Assembly: GCA_903860745.1 (NCBI GenBank)
Contig: CAIORQ010000073.1
Span: 1 to 46,052, forward strand
Reading direction: 5' to 3'
DNA from: an uncultured Actinomycetes bacterium
Lineage (GTDB): Bacteria > Actinomycetota > Acidimicrobiia > Acidimicrobiales > RAAP-2
DNA: 46,052 bases
Part shown: in pieces, positions 30,709 to 40,283 of the stretch
How positions within the stretch are numbered: the stretch's first letter is position 1
Layout: each line of letters starts with the position of its first letter
Notes under the pieces: generated by a model
The model's input: the letters and a program-made list of their open reading frames with translations, nothing else
What the model was told of the DNA's origin: nothing
Databases searched by the model: none
Position numbers and translations under genes: made by a program

Positions 30709-31395
30709 GTGGCAGTCTGGGACGTGGCGGTGGTGGGGATCGACGGATGTCGCGACGGATGGATCGCGGTGGCGTGGCGCGATGGTCAGGTCGAGGCGTA
30801 CCGCTGGGACTCGCTCGAAGAGCTGTCGGGCCTGGGTGACGTCGCCGTGGCGGCGATCGACATCCCCCTGGGGCTCAGCCCCACCGGCGAGCGGCTCTGT
30901 GACTCGCTGGCCCGGTCCCGTCTGGGCGTGAGGGCCAGCACGATCTTCAACGCCCCGCCGCGGGCCTGCGTGGCCGAGGTGATGGACTACGACCGCGCCA
31001 ACGCGATCTCGCGTCTCGCGGGAGGTCGGGGCCTGTCGCGCCAGTCCTTCGGGTTGCTCGCCAAGATTCGCGAGGCGGACCGGTACTGGCGCAGGGCCCC
31101 GTGCCCCCTCTACGAGGTTCACCCGGAATTGGCCTTCGCCCGCCTCAACGCGGGCCGCCCGCTGGTGTCCAAGAAGAGCTGGGCGGGCGTGATGACCCGG
31201 CGCGAACTGCTGGCGGGCCAGGGGATCACCCTCGACCACCTCGGGGCCGAGGTGGGCACCGCGGCGCCCGATGACGTCCTCGACGCCGCGGTGTGCGCCC
31301 TGAGCGCCCTGCGCATAGAGCGGGGCGAGGCGTCGTGCCTGCCCCAACCTCCCGAGGTCGACGAGACGGGTCGTGAGATGTCGATCCGCTACTGA
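30709..31395 (+). CDS. DUF429 protein, predicted RNase H-like fold
   Basis: 228-residue member of the DUF429 family, predicted to have an RNase H-like fold; biochemical role not established. Visible conserved blocks are GIDGCRDGW (10-18), AAIDIPLGL, the EVHPE motif and DDVLDAAVCAL near the C-terminus, which contain the acidic residues expected at the active site. The start is GTG 30709 or an in-frame GTG 30724; no ribosome site is obvious. It is divergent from the ABC-F gene with 49 bp between. Confidence 0.8.
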   Translation: MAVWDVAVVGIDGCRDGWIAVAWRDGQVEAYRWDSLEELSGLGDVAVAAIDIPLGLSPTGERLCDSLARSRLGVRASTIFNAPPRACVAEVMDYDRANAISRLAGGRGLSRQSFGLLAKIREADRYWRRAPCPLYEVHPELAFARLNAGRPLVSKKSWAGVMTRRELLAGQGITLDHLGAEVGTAAPDDVLDAAVCALSALRIERGEASCLPQPPEVDETGREMSIRY

Positions 31396-31522
31396 GCGTG
31401 ACGGACCGGGGACGAATCGTTCACTCCTCGTTCACACTTGCTAGCCTGTCGGAGTCGGCCCGATGAAGTGCCTGATGAGCGTGTCTCCGGCCTGGCGGAG
31501 CCCGCCAAGGTGGAGAGTGAGC

Positions 31523-32194
31523 ATGGATGAGCCCGCCCGTAAGGGCCGACACCGGATCCTGAGTGACGAGGTGATCCTTCGCGCGGCGGCCAAGGCCTTC
31601 GCCGCCGAGGGTTACGAGGCGATGTCGGTGCGTCAGCTCAACGTCGACCTGGGCCTCAGCCACGAGACCATCCGTCAGCGATTCGGCTCCAAGCGCCACC
31701 TGTATTTCGCCGCCGTCGACCTCGCCGTCGAGCACTTCTACACCTTGCTCACCGAGGAGCGCCTCGCCCTCGGTGCGCCCGAGGACGAGCTCGACGACCT
31801 ACGCCGGTGGGTGCGCGCCTTCATCGCCGCGTCGGTCCGCTTCCCCGAGCTCTCGAACCTCGTCAACCACGAGGCGGGCACGCCGGGGGAGCGGATCGAC
31901 TATCTCTACCGCGTCGGCTTCGAGCCGGGCATGGCCTTCTTCGCGGAGGTCCTCGACCGCCTCGTGCGCGACGAGGTCATCTACCCCATCACCATCCGTG
32001 ACGCCTTCTTCCTCATCGACGCGGTGATGTCGCCGTTCTCCCAGCCGGGCCTCTCACTGGCCTTCGACTCCCTGGCCGGACCGCTGGACGAGACGACCCA
32101 CGTCGACTCACTGATCGAACTGCTCTTCCGTGGTCTCGTGCGCCCGCCCGCGCCGTCCGGCTCGGACTCCTCGAGCCCTCCGGCGGCCGGTTGA
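31523..32194 (+). CDS. TetR-family transcriptional regulator
   Basis: DNA-binding regulator of 223 residues. The helix-turn-helix is in [42 protein letters not shown]; the rest is a helical ligand domain. I favour ATG 31523, with GGTGGAGA upstream. ATG 31463 is also possible: it has GGAG 8 nt upstream and a TAGCCT box at 31441-31446 fed by TTCACT 16 bp earlier, so the promoter is probably there. A direct repeat GTTCAC lies in the same promoter. The target is unknown; the PEBP gene downstream is on the same strand. Confidence 0.85.
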   Translation: MDEPARKGRHRILSDEVILRAAAKAFAAEGYEAMSVRQLNVDLGLSHETIRQRFGSKRHLYFAAVDLAVEHFYTLLTEERLALGAPEDELDDLRRWVRAFIAASVRFPELSNLVNHEAGTPGERIDYLYRVGFEPGMAFFAEVLDRLVRDEVIYPITIRDAFFLIDAVMSPFSQPGLSLAFDSLAGPLDETTHVDSLIELLFRGLVRPPAPSGSDSSSPPAAG

Positions 32195-32249
32195 GACGGT
32201 AGGCTCGGCCCGACGGCGCGTCGAGCGTCGTGTGGCGGAAGGAGTCGCG

Positions 32250-32789
32250 GTGTCGCGCAATCCCTACGAGGAACTACCGGCGGTCCCGGCCTTCGAACTG
32301 CGCTCCGAGGACGTCGTCGACGGCGCGCCGCTCGCGCCGGCTCAGGTGTCGGGGCGCATGGGCGCCGGAGGTGGGGACCTCTCGCCCCAGCTGTCGTGGT
32401 CGGGCTTCCCGGCCGGGACCAAGAGTTTCGCGGTCACCGTCTACGACCCCGACGCACCCACCGCGTCGGGGTTCTGGCATTGGGCCGCCTTCGACATACC
32501 CGTCACGACCACCTTCCTCGCGAGGGGTGCGGGCGCCGAGGGCGGCGCGAGTCTGCCCACCGGGGCGCGTCAACTGCGAAACGACGCGGGCTTCGCGGGC
32601 TTCGTGGGCGCGGCCCCGCCGCCGGGACACGGACCGCACCACTACTACGTCGTGGTCCACGCCCTCGACGTCGAGACCCTCGATCTGCCCGTCGACGCGT
32701 CGCCGGCCTACCTGGGTTTCAACCTCTTCGTGCACTCCCTGGCGCGCGCCGTGCTGGTGGGCACCTACGAGGAGCCCGCGACGGCGTAG
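32250..32789 (+). CDS. YbhB/YbcL-type PEBP protein
   Basis: Phosphatidylethanolamine-binding-protein fold, 179 residues, cytosolic. Family blocks are visible: [21 protein letters not shown](T), [10 protein letters not shown], and the GPP[16 protein letters not shown] segment with His residues lining the anion pocket. Function in bacteria is poorly defined. GTG 32250 is preceded by GGAAGGAG at good spacing. The gene lies 55 bp after the TetR gene, possibly co-transcribed. It is convergent with the permease gene. Confidence 0.88.
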   Translation: MSRNPYEELPAVPAFELRSEDVVDGAPLAPAQVSGRMGAGGGDLSPQLSWSGFPAGTKSFAVTVYDPDAPTASGFWHWAAFDIPVTTTFLARGAGAEGGASLPTGARQLRNDAGFAGFVGAAPPPGHGPHHYYVVVHALDVETLDLPVDASPAYLGFNLFVHSLARAVLVGTYEEPATA

Positions 32790-32798
32790 CCCAGCGGC

Positions 32799-33953
32799 TC
32801 ACGCCGCCGGCTTGGAGCTCCTTGCGCTCGACTCCCACCACTCGGTCACGATCACGTGCAGCGCCGCGGCCAGCGGGATGGCCAAGATGACGCCGACCAG
32901 GCCGCCGAAGGAGCCGCCCACCCAGTCGCCGAGCTCCGCCCCGATCAGGATCGACAAGAAGACGAGGAGGGGATTGAGTTTGATGGCCCGGCTCATGACG
33001 ATGGGGTAGAGGGCGTGGTTCTGCACCAGGGTGTAGACGACGAAGACGACCAGCGTCACGACGCCCGCCGGGGTCGAATGCACGAAGGCGAAGAGCACGG
33101 TCGGGATGCCGGCCAGCGCTCCGCCGACCTGCGGCAAGAAGTCCACCAGGACCACCCAGAGCGCGAAGAGCATGGCGAAGGGGACGTGCGTGAGCCACAG
33201 CGTGAGGAAGACCACCACACCGGCGATGAGCGACAGGATCAGGTTGCCGATGACGAAGCCCAGGGAGGCGCGGGCGATGCGCGAGCCGATCTCCTCGGCG
33301 TGGCGCGCGCGCTCGGGTGACATCAGGTCCAGTACCGCGCGTCGGATCTTGGGGCCCTCCAAGAGGAGCAGGATGACGAAGGCGAAGAGGGTGACCAGGG
33401 CGACCAACATCGAGACCGCCCCCTTGCCGAGCGCCAGGGCGGGCTTGGAGAGGCCCTTGGCGAAGGAGACGAGCTTGGTGGAGTTCGCGTCCACCCATCG
33501 GGTCACGTGGTACCTGGCGATCAGGTGGCCGATCCAGCCCTTGTCGTGCTCGGCGTTGGAGACGTAGGTGGGCAGCTTGTCGGCCAGGTGGGTGATCCCG
33601 TTGACCAAGGGGTAACCGAAGGCGAAGGCCAGGACCGCGAAGACCACGACCGAGCCCGTGGCGACGATCAGGACGGCGAAGCCGCGACGGCGGACCCGCC
33701 AGTGCTGCAGGCGCACCACCAGCGGGTTCAAGATGAGGGCGACGAAGCCGCCGACCACCAGCAGCAGCATCAGGTCGCGCAGCCGGTAGAGGAGCTTGCC
33801 GGCGAAGAACACGGCGACCACCACGAAGACGGTGGCCAGGATGGTCCCCAGGGGCACGTTGTGCACGGCGGCGCGTTCGAAGAGACGCGCGGTTCGGGTG
33901 TCGGTGACGTCGGGCGTCGACGATCCAGAATCAGTGGGTGGCGTGTCCATCAC
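32799..33953 (-). CDS. AI-2E/PerM-family membrane protein
   Basis: Multi-helix membrane protein of 384 residues with the typical pattern: two N-terminal helix pairs, a soluble amphipathic central region (about 120-180) and four to five C-terminal helices with the GGALAGIP, GAELGDWVGG and G(V)ILAIPLAA motifs. Family members export AI-2, act as Na+/H+ antiporters or as general permeases; the substrate cannot be assigned here. The GTG start at 33953 is six bases after a TAGCGT box; an ATG follows directly. Confidence 0.85.
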   Translation of the reverse strand: MMDTPPTDSGSSTPDVTDTRTARLFERAAVHNVPLGTILATVFVVVAVFFAGKLLYRLRDLMLLLVVGGFVALILNPLVVRLQHWRVRRRGFAVLIVATGSVVVFAVLAFAFGYPLVNGITHLADKLPTYVSNAEHDKGWIGHLIARYHVTRWVDANSTKLVSFAKGLSKPALALGKGAVSMLVALVTLFAFVILLLLEGPKIRRAVLDLMSPERARHAEEIGSRIARASLGFVIGNLILSLIAGVVVFLTLWLTHVPFAMLFALWVVLVDFLPQVGGALAGIPTVLFAFVHSTPAGVVTLVVFVVYTLVQNHALYPIVMSRAIKLNPLLVFLSILIGAELGDWVGGSFGGLVGVILAIPLAAALHVIVTEWWESSARSSKPAA

Positions 33954-33959
33954 TCTCGA

Positions 33960-33965
33960 ACGCTA
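33960..33965 (-). promoter_or_regulatory. -10 box of leaderless AI-2E-family gene
   Basis: TAGCGT on the minus strand, six bases before GTG 33953. No Shine-Dalgarno. Confidence 0.4.
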
Positions 33966-34011
33966 ATGCCCGGCGGGTCGCTGACGCTGCTTGTCCGCTC
34001 GACGACGAGGA

Positions 34012-35391
34012 CTAGCCGATCGGTTCGTAGCGGGCGGTGAAGTGGCGCAGGGCCGCTGGCTCGTAGGTCATGCGATATCCCGGTAGGGACGCGGCGTCTC
34101 GCGCCACCGCACTGACGACCTCGATGACGTAGTCGACGTGGCTCTGGGTGTAGGTCCGACGCGGGATGGCCAGACGCACGAGCTCCATGGCCGCCGGCAC
34201 TTCGCTCCCGTCGGGCTGACGGCCGAACATGACCGTGCCGATCTCGCAGGCGCGCACGCCGCCGGCCTCGTAGAGGGCCACGGCGAGCGATTGTCCGGGG
34301 TACTGCAGCGGCGGGATGTGCGCCAGCAGGGCCTTGGCGTCGAGGTAGACCGCGTGGCCGCCGATGGGCTTGACGACCGGTACGCCGGCGCGGTCCAGGG
34401 CGTCGCCCAGGTAGGCGGTCGAGCCGATCCGGTAGCGCAGGTAGTCGGGGCTGACCGCCTCACTCAGGCCCTGGGCCAGGGCCTCGAGGTCGCGGCCGGC
34501 CAGTCCGCCGTAGGTGGGGAAGCCCTCGGTGAGGATGAGGACGTTGCGGCACTTCTCGGCCAGGGCGTCGTCGTTCAGCGCGAGCCATCCGCCGATGTTG
34601 CCGAAGGGGTCCTTCTTCGCGCTCATGGTCATGCCGTCGGCCAGCGAGGCGACCTCGCGCACGATGTCGGCGACCTCGCGGTCCCCCTGGCCCTCCTCGC
34701 GCTCGTGGATGAACCAGGCGTTCTCCGCGAAGCGACAGGCGTCGAGGAACAGCGGCACGCCGTAGCGGTGCGAGATCTCCGAGGCGGCGCGGATGTTGGC
34801 CAGCGAGACCGGCTGTCCCCCTCCGGAGTTGTTCGTGATCGTGAGCATCACGACGGGCACGTCGTCGCGACGCTCGGCCAACAGCGCCTCGAGCGCCTCG
34901 AGGTCGATGTTGCCCTTGAAGGGGTGGATCGCCGCCGCGTCGCGACCCTCGGGGATCACCATGTCGAGGGCCGTCGCGCCGGACGCCTCGACGTTCGCGC
35001 GGGTGGTGTCGAAGTGGGTGTTGTTGGGTATGACCTTGCCGGGCCCGCCGAGGACCGAGAAGAGGATCTTCTCGGCGGCGCGCCCCTGGTGGGTGGGGAT
35101 CACGTGACGGAAGGGGAAGAGGTCCTTCACCGCCGCCTCGAAGCGGAACCACGAGGGCGAGCCGGCGTAGCTCTCGTCGCCGTGCTGGATCGCCGCCCAC
35201 TGGTCGCGCGACATCGCCCCGGTGCCCGAGTCGGTCAGCAGGTCGATCAGCACGTCCGTCGAACGGAGGTTGAAGACGTTGTAGCCGGCCTCGGCGAGGG
35301 CGCTGCGCCTCTCGGCGGCGGAAGTGAGCCGCAGGGGCTCGACCGAGTGGATGCGGAAGGGTTCGATGATGGTCGAGAAGGTGTAGTCCAT
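34012..35391 (-). CDS. tnaA: Tryptophanase (tryptophan indole-lyase)
   Basis: PLP enzyme of 459 residues that splits L-tryptophan into indole, pyruvate and ammonia. The family motifs LLTDSGTGAMS, PTHQGR, SNSGGGQPVSLAN-like, and SAKKD with Schiff-base Lys260 are clear. Two residues separate it from tyrosine phenol-lyase: the position that is Thr in TPL and Asp in tryptophanase is Asp128 (FDTT), and the specificity Arg of TPL is Ile384 (ACEIG). This supports tryptophanase. No TnaB permease or TnaC leader is nearby. The real start is ATG 35391; the same frame runs open far upstream antisense to the FG-GAP gene and is not coding there. Confidence 0.87.
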   Translation of the reverse strand: MDYTFSTIIEPFRIHSVEPLRLTSAAERRSALAEAGYNVFNLRSTDVLIDLLTDSGTGAMSRDQWAAIQHGDESYAGSPSWFRFEAAVKDLFPFRHVIPTHQGRAAEKILFSVLGGPGKVIPNNTHFDTTRANVEASGATALDMVIPEGRDAAAIHPFKGNIDLEALEALLAERRDDVPVVMLTITNNSGGGQPVSLANIRAASEISHRYGVPLFLDACRFAENAWFIHEREEGQGDREVADIVREVASLADGMTMSAKKDPFGNIGGWLALNDDALAEKCRNVLILTEGFPTYGGLAGRDLEALAQGLSEAVSPDYLRYRIGSTAYLGDALDRAGVPVVKPIGGHAVYLDAKALLAHIPPLQYPGQSLAVALYEAGGVRACEIGTVMFGRQPDGSEVPAAMELVRLAIPRRTYTQSHVDYVIEVVSAVARDAASLPGYRMTYEPAALRHFTARYEPIG

Positions 35392-35397
35392 GGGCCA

Positions 35398-35403
35398 AAG
35401 GTA
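35398..35403 (-). promoter_or_regulatory. -10 box of leaderless tryptophanase promoter
   Basis: TACCTT on the minus strand, six bases before ATG 35391; no ribosome site is visible. Confidence 0.4.
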
Positions 35404-35571
35404 ACAGCGGTCCCTCCGGCGACGACCCCTCATCTCCACCCTTTGGTCACTTTCTCGGATCCCCGGCAGCCTCCCGGGACACGACGCGGGCGGTCGCGGG
35501 CGCCCGAGGTCCGCTATTTTCGTGGAAGCGCGGGTGCGTCCGAGGGGGCGGCCCGCCACGGGGAGGTCGCC

Positions 35572-37851
35572 ATGGACGCGCCAGCACGCTCGGGCTCTCG
35601 TCGCGCGGCGCTGTCGTGGCTCGCGCGCCTCGTCGCTTTGGGGAGTCTCGCGGTGAGCCCCCTGGCGGCAATCTCGGGCAACGCCGGGGGCGCGCCCGTG
35701 CGCCCCCTCCTGCACACGCGGGCGACCACGCAGTTGCCCGTGGCCCGCCTCGTCTCGACACCCGGCTATCGCAACGACGAGTTCGGCTATTCGGTGGCCG
35801 TCTCGGGCGACACCCTCGTGGTGGGCTCGCCCTGGCACGAGACCCAGGGCAAGATCGTCGGCCCGGGCGCCGCCTGGGTGTTCACCTACCAAGCCGGGGC
35901 CTGGCGTCAGGTGGCCGAACTCACCGCACCCGACGGCGCCGATCAGGACGCCTTCGGGTGGTCGGTGGCGATCTCGGGCGACACCATCGCCGTGGGTGCC
36001 CCCTACCACTACACCAAGTCCAAGGTGAAGGGATCCCACGGTGCGATCTACGTCTACAGCGACACCTCGGGCGCGTGGAGGAACACCGCGGAGTTGAGCG
36101 TCTCCGACCCCAACTCGATCGGGGACTACCAGTTGGGCGTCTCGGTGGCGCTGCAGGGCAACACCCTCGTCGCGGGTGACCCGGTGGGCTCGTCGGCCGG
36201 GACGGGGGCGGTCTACGTGTTCACGCGCACGGCTGCGCGGTGGTCGCAGTCGGCGGAGTTCACCGCCACCAAAGGTGACACCCAGCTGGGCTACTCGGTG
36301 GCCATCTCCGGCGACACCATCGCGGCCGGGGCTCCCGGGGCGGCGCCGTCGGGCGTCCAGGGCGCGTCGCCGGGCGCCGTCGACGTCTACACCTACGATC
36401 CGGGGCTGGCGGCGTGGAAGCAGAGCGCCCGCCTCACGGGGGTGACGGCGGCGGGCTCGAACTTCGGCGAGGCATTGGCCCTGGCGGGCCAGACCCTGGT
36501 CGTCGGCGCCCCGACCAACGCCGACACCAACGCCGGCGCGGTCGACGTCTTCCAGGCATCGGGTGCCACCTGGTCCGCGCCGACCCAGCTCGCGGCTCCC
36601 TCGGGCGCGCATCGCTTCGGGTCGGCGGTGGCGATCTCGAACTCGACCATCTACGTGGCCACGAACTTCGCCACCGACGGACTCAAGTCGAACGGGCGCG
36701 TGGTGGTCTACCGCGACGAGGGGGGCTACGTCGCGTCGTCGGCCCTGACCTCGGCCGACGGCGAGGTGGGATCGTCGCTGGCCGTGTCGGGGGCGACGGT
36801 GGTGGTCGGGGCGAAGTACCGTGAGGTCGACGCGAACCTCGACCAGGGTGCCGCCTACGTCTACGGCGGTCCCGCCACCCTCTCGGTGGCCTTCGGGGCC
36901 TTCTCCACGGTGTCGATGGGCAAGACCGAGGACATCGCGGTGACCGTGAGCGCCGGGAGTGCCGACCTCAGCTCGCTGAGTTTCGGCTCGGGCCTCGACG
37001 TCTCGACCCAGCAGGCCGAGGTGGTGTCCCAGGCCGCGGATTCCTCGGGCTTCTCCCTCGCCGCGGGCCAGTCGCGCAGCTTCGTCTTCAAGGTCAAGGG
37101 CGTCTCCAAGGGCAAGCCGCTCATGTCGGTGCACGTGACCGGGCTGAGCGGCGGGGCCTCGGCCTCCGCCTCGGCCACGGCCGTGCTCGAGGTCGGCGAG
37201 GTCCGCTTCTTGGTGTGGAGGTTGACGCCGCCCACCGAGGAGAACAACAACGACTTCATCGATCTCGACTACAAGGGCTTCTCCTTCGACCCCAGCGGCG
37301 GGCCGATCAGCCTCTCCTTCAGCGGCACACCCGCCGGTCAGATCCCTGCCGCCACCAATTTCGAGGGCGATTTGAAGATCGCGCGGTGGCCTCACCGTGT
37401 GACGGTGACCGGGGCCCTGTCGAGCTCCCTCGCCAACGGTTACTGCTGGGGCGTCGTGGCCGCGCGCCAGGGGGACCTGGTGGTCGACGTCAAGGTGACG
37501 GGCCGACCCAGCGGCTGGATCCTGTGGAGCGGGAGCAAGGGAGTGGTCAACAGTCACGAGGCGTGGTGCCAGGGCGAGGACGTGACGATCTTCGAGCACC
37601 TACCCCTGCCCATCGTCGTCTTCGGCACCTTCACCCGCAACACCGCCGCCGGTCGCGACGGGATCCGGGTCTACGGCTTCAACGGCGCCAATACCGCGTC
37701 GCCCCTCATCCCCATCCACGTGGGGGGCATCCTCCAGTTGGAACTCGCCGCCCCCTACCATCTCTGCGTCGCCGTCGCGCTCAGCCGATCGGCGGTGCTC
37801 AGCACGGGAGTGTTCCGCGGCACCTGCGCGAAACCGGACTGGACGTCCTGA
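35572..37851 (+). CDS. Secreted FG-GAP beta-propeller protein
   Basis: Exported 759-residue protein. A basic N-terminus and hydrophobic core (about 11-36) form the signal. Residues 60-433 hold seven FG-GAP-like repeats, each with (F/L/V)G-x-(S/A)(V/L)A-(I/V)S followed by (L/I)VVGAP-like strands, consistent with a seven-bladed propeller as in integrin alpha heads. The C-terminal ~325 residues are beta-rich and unrecognised, with five cysteines. GGGGAGG at 35560-35566 fixes ATG 35572. The function is probably adhesion or binding at the cell surface. It is convergent with the hydrolase gene, 7 bp apart. Confidence 0.83.
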   Translation: MDAPARSGSRRAALSWLARLVALGSLAVSPLAAISGNAGGAPVRPLLHTRATTQLPVARLVSTPGYRNDEFGYSVAVSGDTLVVGSPWHETQGKIVGPGAAWVFTYQAGAWRQVAELTAPDGADQDAFGWSVAISGDTIAVGAPYHYTKSKVKGSHGAIYVYSDTSGAWRNTAELSVSDPNSIGDYQLGVSVALQGNTLVAGDPVGSSAGTGAVYVFTRTAARWSQSAEFTATKGDTQLGYSVAISGDTIAAGAPGAAPSGVQGASPGAVDVYTYDPGLAAWKQSARLTGVTAAGSNFGEALALAGQTLVVGAPTNADTNAGAVDVFQASGATWSAPTQLAAPSGAHRFGSAVAISNSTIYVATNFATDGLKSNGRVVVYRDEGGYVASSALTSADGEVGSSLAVSGATVVVGAKYREVDANLDQGAAYVYGGPATLSVAFGAFSTVSMGKTEDIAVTVSAGSADLSSLSFGSGLDVSTQQAEVVSQAADSSGFSLAAGQSRSFVFKVKGVSKGKPLMSVHVTGLSGGASASASATAVLEVGEVRFLVWRLTPPTEENNNDFIDLDYKGFSFDPSGGPISLSFSGTPAGQIPAATNFEGDLKIARWPHRVTVTGALSSSLANGYCWGVVAARQGDLVVDVKVTGRPSGWILWSGSKGVVNSHEAWCQGEDVTIFEHLPLPIVVFGTFTRNTAAGRDGIRVYGFNGANTASPLIPIHVGGILQLELAAPYHLCVAVALSRSAVLSTGVFRGTCAKPDWTS

Positions 37852-37858
37852 GTTCGAC

Positions 37859-38728
37859 TCAGACCGTCGCGAGGAGCTCGTCGAGCATCTGGTCGAACTT
37901 GCCGACCCCGATGGACAGGTGACCCTCGCCAGCCTCGAGGTGGGCACTGACGCCGGGGACGTGCCGGGCGAGCCAGCGTCCGTGGGCGGCGGGGACCATC
38001 AAGTCGGCCTCGCCCTGCCAGAGGAAGGTGGGTCGGCGGACCTCGTCGAGGTCGAAGCCCCAGGGAGCGCAGAAGGCGAGGTCGTCATCGAGCCAGCCCT
38101 CGATGCCGACCTGCACGGCGCGCCGGAAGCCCCGGGCGACGTCGTCGCCGAACTCGTCGGTGAGCTGTGCGCGGTCGACCTCGGGCAGGACCGTGGCGAG
38201 CGACGCGATGACGCCGTCGGCGTCCACCGTGAGAAAGTCCTCGCGGTATGCCTCGAGGTAGGGGCGCAGGGCGTCCTCGCCCTCGAGCGCGTGGCCGAAC
38301 TCGACCACGTTCTCCTCGCCCATGCCGGCCAACCACTCAAGGTCGCCCGCGCCGTACGGGGCGATGCCGGCGATCACCAGTACACCGAGCGCCTGCTCCA
38401 GGCGAGCGGCGCAGGCCAAGGCGTGGGGTCCGCCTCCCGACCATCCGGCCACGACGCAGCGTTCGGCGCCGAGGTGGGCCAACACCTCGCGGCTGTCGGC
38501 CACGACGTCGACCACGCGACGCCCGGCGTGGCGGGTGGAGGTGCCGTAACCCGGCCGTGAGGTGGTGACGAGGCGAAGCCCCCGCTCGTGGACGGCGCGC
38601 TCCATGAAACGGTCGGGAACGTCGGCACCGGGCGTTCCGTGGTGCAAGAGGAAGGGCGTGGCGTCGGCGGGCCCACTCACGTAGAGGTCGAGGAGGCGTC
38701 CGTCGGAGAGTTGGAGGGAGGAGGTCAC
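37859..38728 (-). CDS. Alpha/beta hydrolase
   Basis: 289-residue hydrolase with the nucleophile elbow GWSGGG (Ser97), an oxyanion HHGTPG motif at 29-34 and a C-terminal catalytic His in EAGEGHLSI. These fit epoxide-hydrolase/haloperoxidase-type esterases of unknown substrate. The GTG start is 8 nt after TAGGGT, which overlaps the stop of the upstream membrane-protein gene; the two may also be co-transcribed, being only 11 bp apart. Confidence 0.88.
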   Translation of the reverse strand: MTSSLQLSDGRLLDLYVSGPADATPFLLHHGTPGADVPDRFMERAVHERGLRLVTTSRPGYGTSTRHAGRRVVDVVADSREVLAHLGAERCVVAGWSGGGPHALACAARLEQALGVLVIAGIAPYGAGDLEWLAGMGEENVVEFGHALEGEDALRPYLEAYREDFLTVDADGVIASLATVLPEVDRAQLTDEFGDDVARGFRRAVQVGIEGWLDDDLAFCAPWGFDLDEVRRPTFLWQGEADLMVPAAHGRWLARHVPGVSAHLEAGEGHLSIGVGKFDQMLDELLATV

Positions 38729-38739
38729 AGGGTTCGACC

Positions 38740-39330
38740 CTAGTTGCGCGCCGCCTCAGTGATGGCCGGGCGGACCCGAGAGCGTCGCAGTCGACGCAGG
38801 TACCCGAGAACCAGCACCAACCAGGAGAGACCGAGGAGGCCGGGGATGGCGAACCTGGCGTTCGAGGCCCGCGACGACGCCACGGTCGTCGCCAGCGTGA
38901 CCGCGCCCAGGTCGGCCGGATCGGCGACGGCGGCCACGTGACGACCGGGGGCGACGAAGGTCGTGAGTCCGTCGATGGTCTCGACGTAGTCCGTCGCCTT
39001 CACCCGGTAGCGGCCCCGGCAGGTGAAGTTGGCCGCGTTCGAGCCACTGCCGCCGAGGTTGCCGATGCAGGTGCTCACCGTGACCGTCACCGCGACGCCG
39101 TGGTCGCGCAGCCGGTTGATCCGCGCGTTGTCGTTGGCCGCCGATACGAGGCCCACGACGATGGCGACGGCCAAGAGGGCGAGCACCACGCCGCCCGCGA
39201 TCGTCCAGAGGCGACCGGTCACCGCCGCCGCGTCGGCTCCTCGAAGGCGTGCGGGGCCGTCGAGTGACGCGACGGCGTCGCTCACGGGGCTCGTTGAGGG
39301 CGCGCTGGTCACGTCGTCGGCGGGGGTCAT
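38740..39330 (-). CDS. Two-helix membrane protein, DUF3592-like
   Basis: 196-residue protein with a proline- and serine-rich N-terminus, a helix at about 43-65, an extracytoplasmic domain of ~90 residues with two cysteines (CIG...FTCRGRYR) that probably form a disulfide, and a second helix at about 160-180 followed by an Arg-rich tail. The layout, with VTVTVSTC and RYRVKATDY strands, recalls DUF3592 proteins, whose function is unknown. This assignment is tentative. Confidence 0.65.
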   Translation of the reverse strand: MTPADDVTSAPSTSPVSDAVASLDGPARLRGADAAAVTGRLWTIAGGVVLALLAVAIVVGLVSAANDNARINRLRDHGVAVTVTVSTCIGNLGGSGSNAANFTCRGRYRVKATDYVETIDGLTTFVAPGRHVAAVADPADLGAVTLATTVASSRASNARFAIPGLLGLSWLVLVLGYLRRLRRSRVRPAITEAARN

Positions 39331-39379
39331 GTGCCGTCCACGATAATCGCGACGAGCCCGGCACTCCTGCGAGGGTCGC

Positions 39380-39787
39380 TCAGTCGACGAGCGGAACGAT
39401 GGTCACGGGACAGTGCGAATGATGCAGGCAGTAGGCCGAGACCGACGGGTGCACGGCGTGCGAGAAGTGTCCACGGTGGCGCGAACCCACCACGAGGAGT
39501 TGGGCGTCCTTGGACACCTCGACCAGCGCCTCTCCGGCGAAGCCGTCGATGAGCACGGAATCGGCCCGAACGCCGCGGGCGCGAGCGGCTAGGACAGCAG
39601 CGTCCAGGACACTGTGAGCGAGGCGCAACTCGTCCTCGTCGGGCTCGGGGAGTTCGACGGCGAAGCGCCCTTCGTAACAGTGGACGATGAGGAGGGTACT
39701 GTTCCACCGCAGGGACGCTTCGATCGCCCAGTCCAACTGGGACTGGCGCTCACCGCCACTCACTCCGACGACTATCAGGTGCTCCAC
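39380..39787 (-). CDS. Universal stress protein (UspA family)
   Basis: About 135-residue single Usp domain. It starts with EHLIVVGVSGG and ends with the nucleotide-binding pattern VVGSRHRGHFSHAVHPSVSAYCLHHSHCPVTIV, a G-x2-G-x(9-10)-(S/T) type that suggests ATP binding, although the second glycine region is altered (RHRGHF). I prefer GTG 39787 because the family begins there, a purine-rich GGGAGAGG precedes it, and a TATGGT -10-like box lies ~40 nt upstream. ATG 39871 would add 28 unconserved residues. Confidence 0.82.
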   Translation of the reverse strand: MEHLIVVGVSGGERQSQLDWAIEASLRWNSTLLIVHCYEGRFAVELPEPDEDELRLAHSVLDAAVLAARARGVRADSVLIDGFAGEALVEVSKDAQLLVVGSRHRGHFSHAVHPSVSAYCLHHSHCPVTIVPLVD

Positions 39788-40283
39788 GTCCCCCGCCTCT
39801 CCCACGAAACTGAAGGGTCGATTCTGACCATAGTGGCGCCCCGAGTGCTGCTCGGACGAAACATCGCGCATCGCTGCTCGACCCTCTCACCAGACGCAGT
39901 CCCCGCGAGCGGCTCTTCGCGTGGGTATCGTCACACCCGACGAGGAAGCGGTCCCGTCGTGACTAACGTGGAGGGGTCGATCCCTGCATCGGAGACGTGA
40001 GTCTACCTCGTCCTCGCTCGCGGGGCGTCACGGGCGAATGAGGGGGCCTTCGCGACCGGGTCCACGTCGGGTCCGAGTGACCACTCCGTTACCGTTGCGG
40101 GTCCGCTGGTCCTCGATCGCGTGAGGCTTGTGAATCATTTGATCGAGGAGTTTGAGAATTCGCTGAGAACCGCCTCGCGGGGGCCCTGCGGGCCCGACCC
40201 AGTCTGACTTTCGCCGTTACTATCGGGGCGATTGGCCCGGCGCGCCACTCGAATCCGACTGCCACGACGTGAGGACGACCCCC
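39788..40283. other. 496-bp divergent intergenic region
   Basis: No convincing gene. It holds the probable UspA promoter (minus strand, TATGGT near 39829-39834), a small hairpin GGGCCC-TGC-GGGCCC at 40181-40195, and TACTAT at about 40217 as a possible -10 box for the secreted repeat gene, which would give a ~60-nt leader. Short open frames here lack ribosome sites and family features. Confidence 0.5.

Noticed and set aside
34012-35391. Tyrosine phenol-lyase
   Set aside because: The TPL-specific Thr and Arg are Asp128 and Ile384 here, as in tryptophanase.
34138-35571. Plus-strand open frame running into the FG-GAP protein
   Set aside because: It is antisense to tryptophanase. A strong ribosome site and signal peptide place the true start at 35572.
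34012-37599. A 1195-codon open frame on the minus strand
   Set aside because: Only the last 459 codons encode tryptophanase; the rest is antisense to the FG-GAP gene and is Arg/Gly/His-rich low-complexity sequence, typical of a GC shadow frame.
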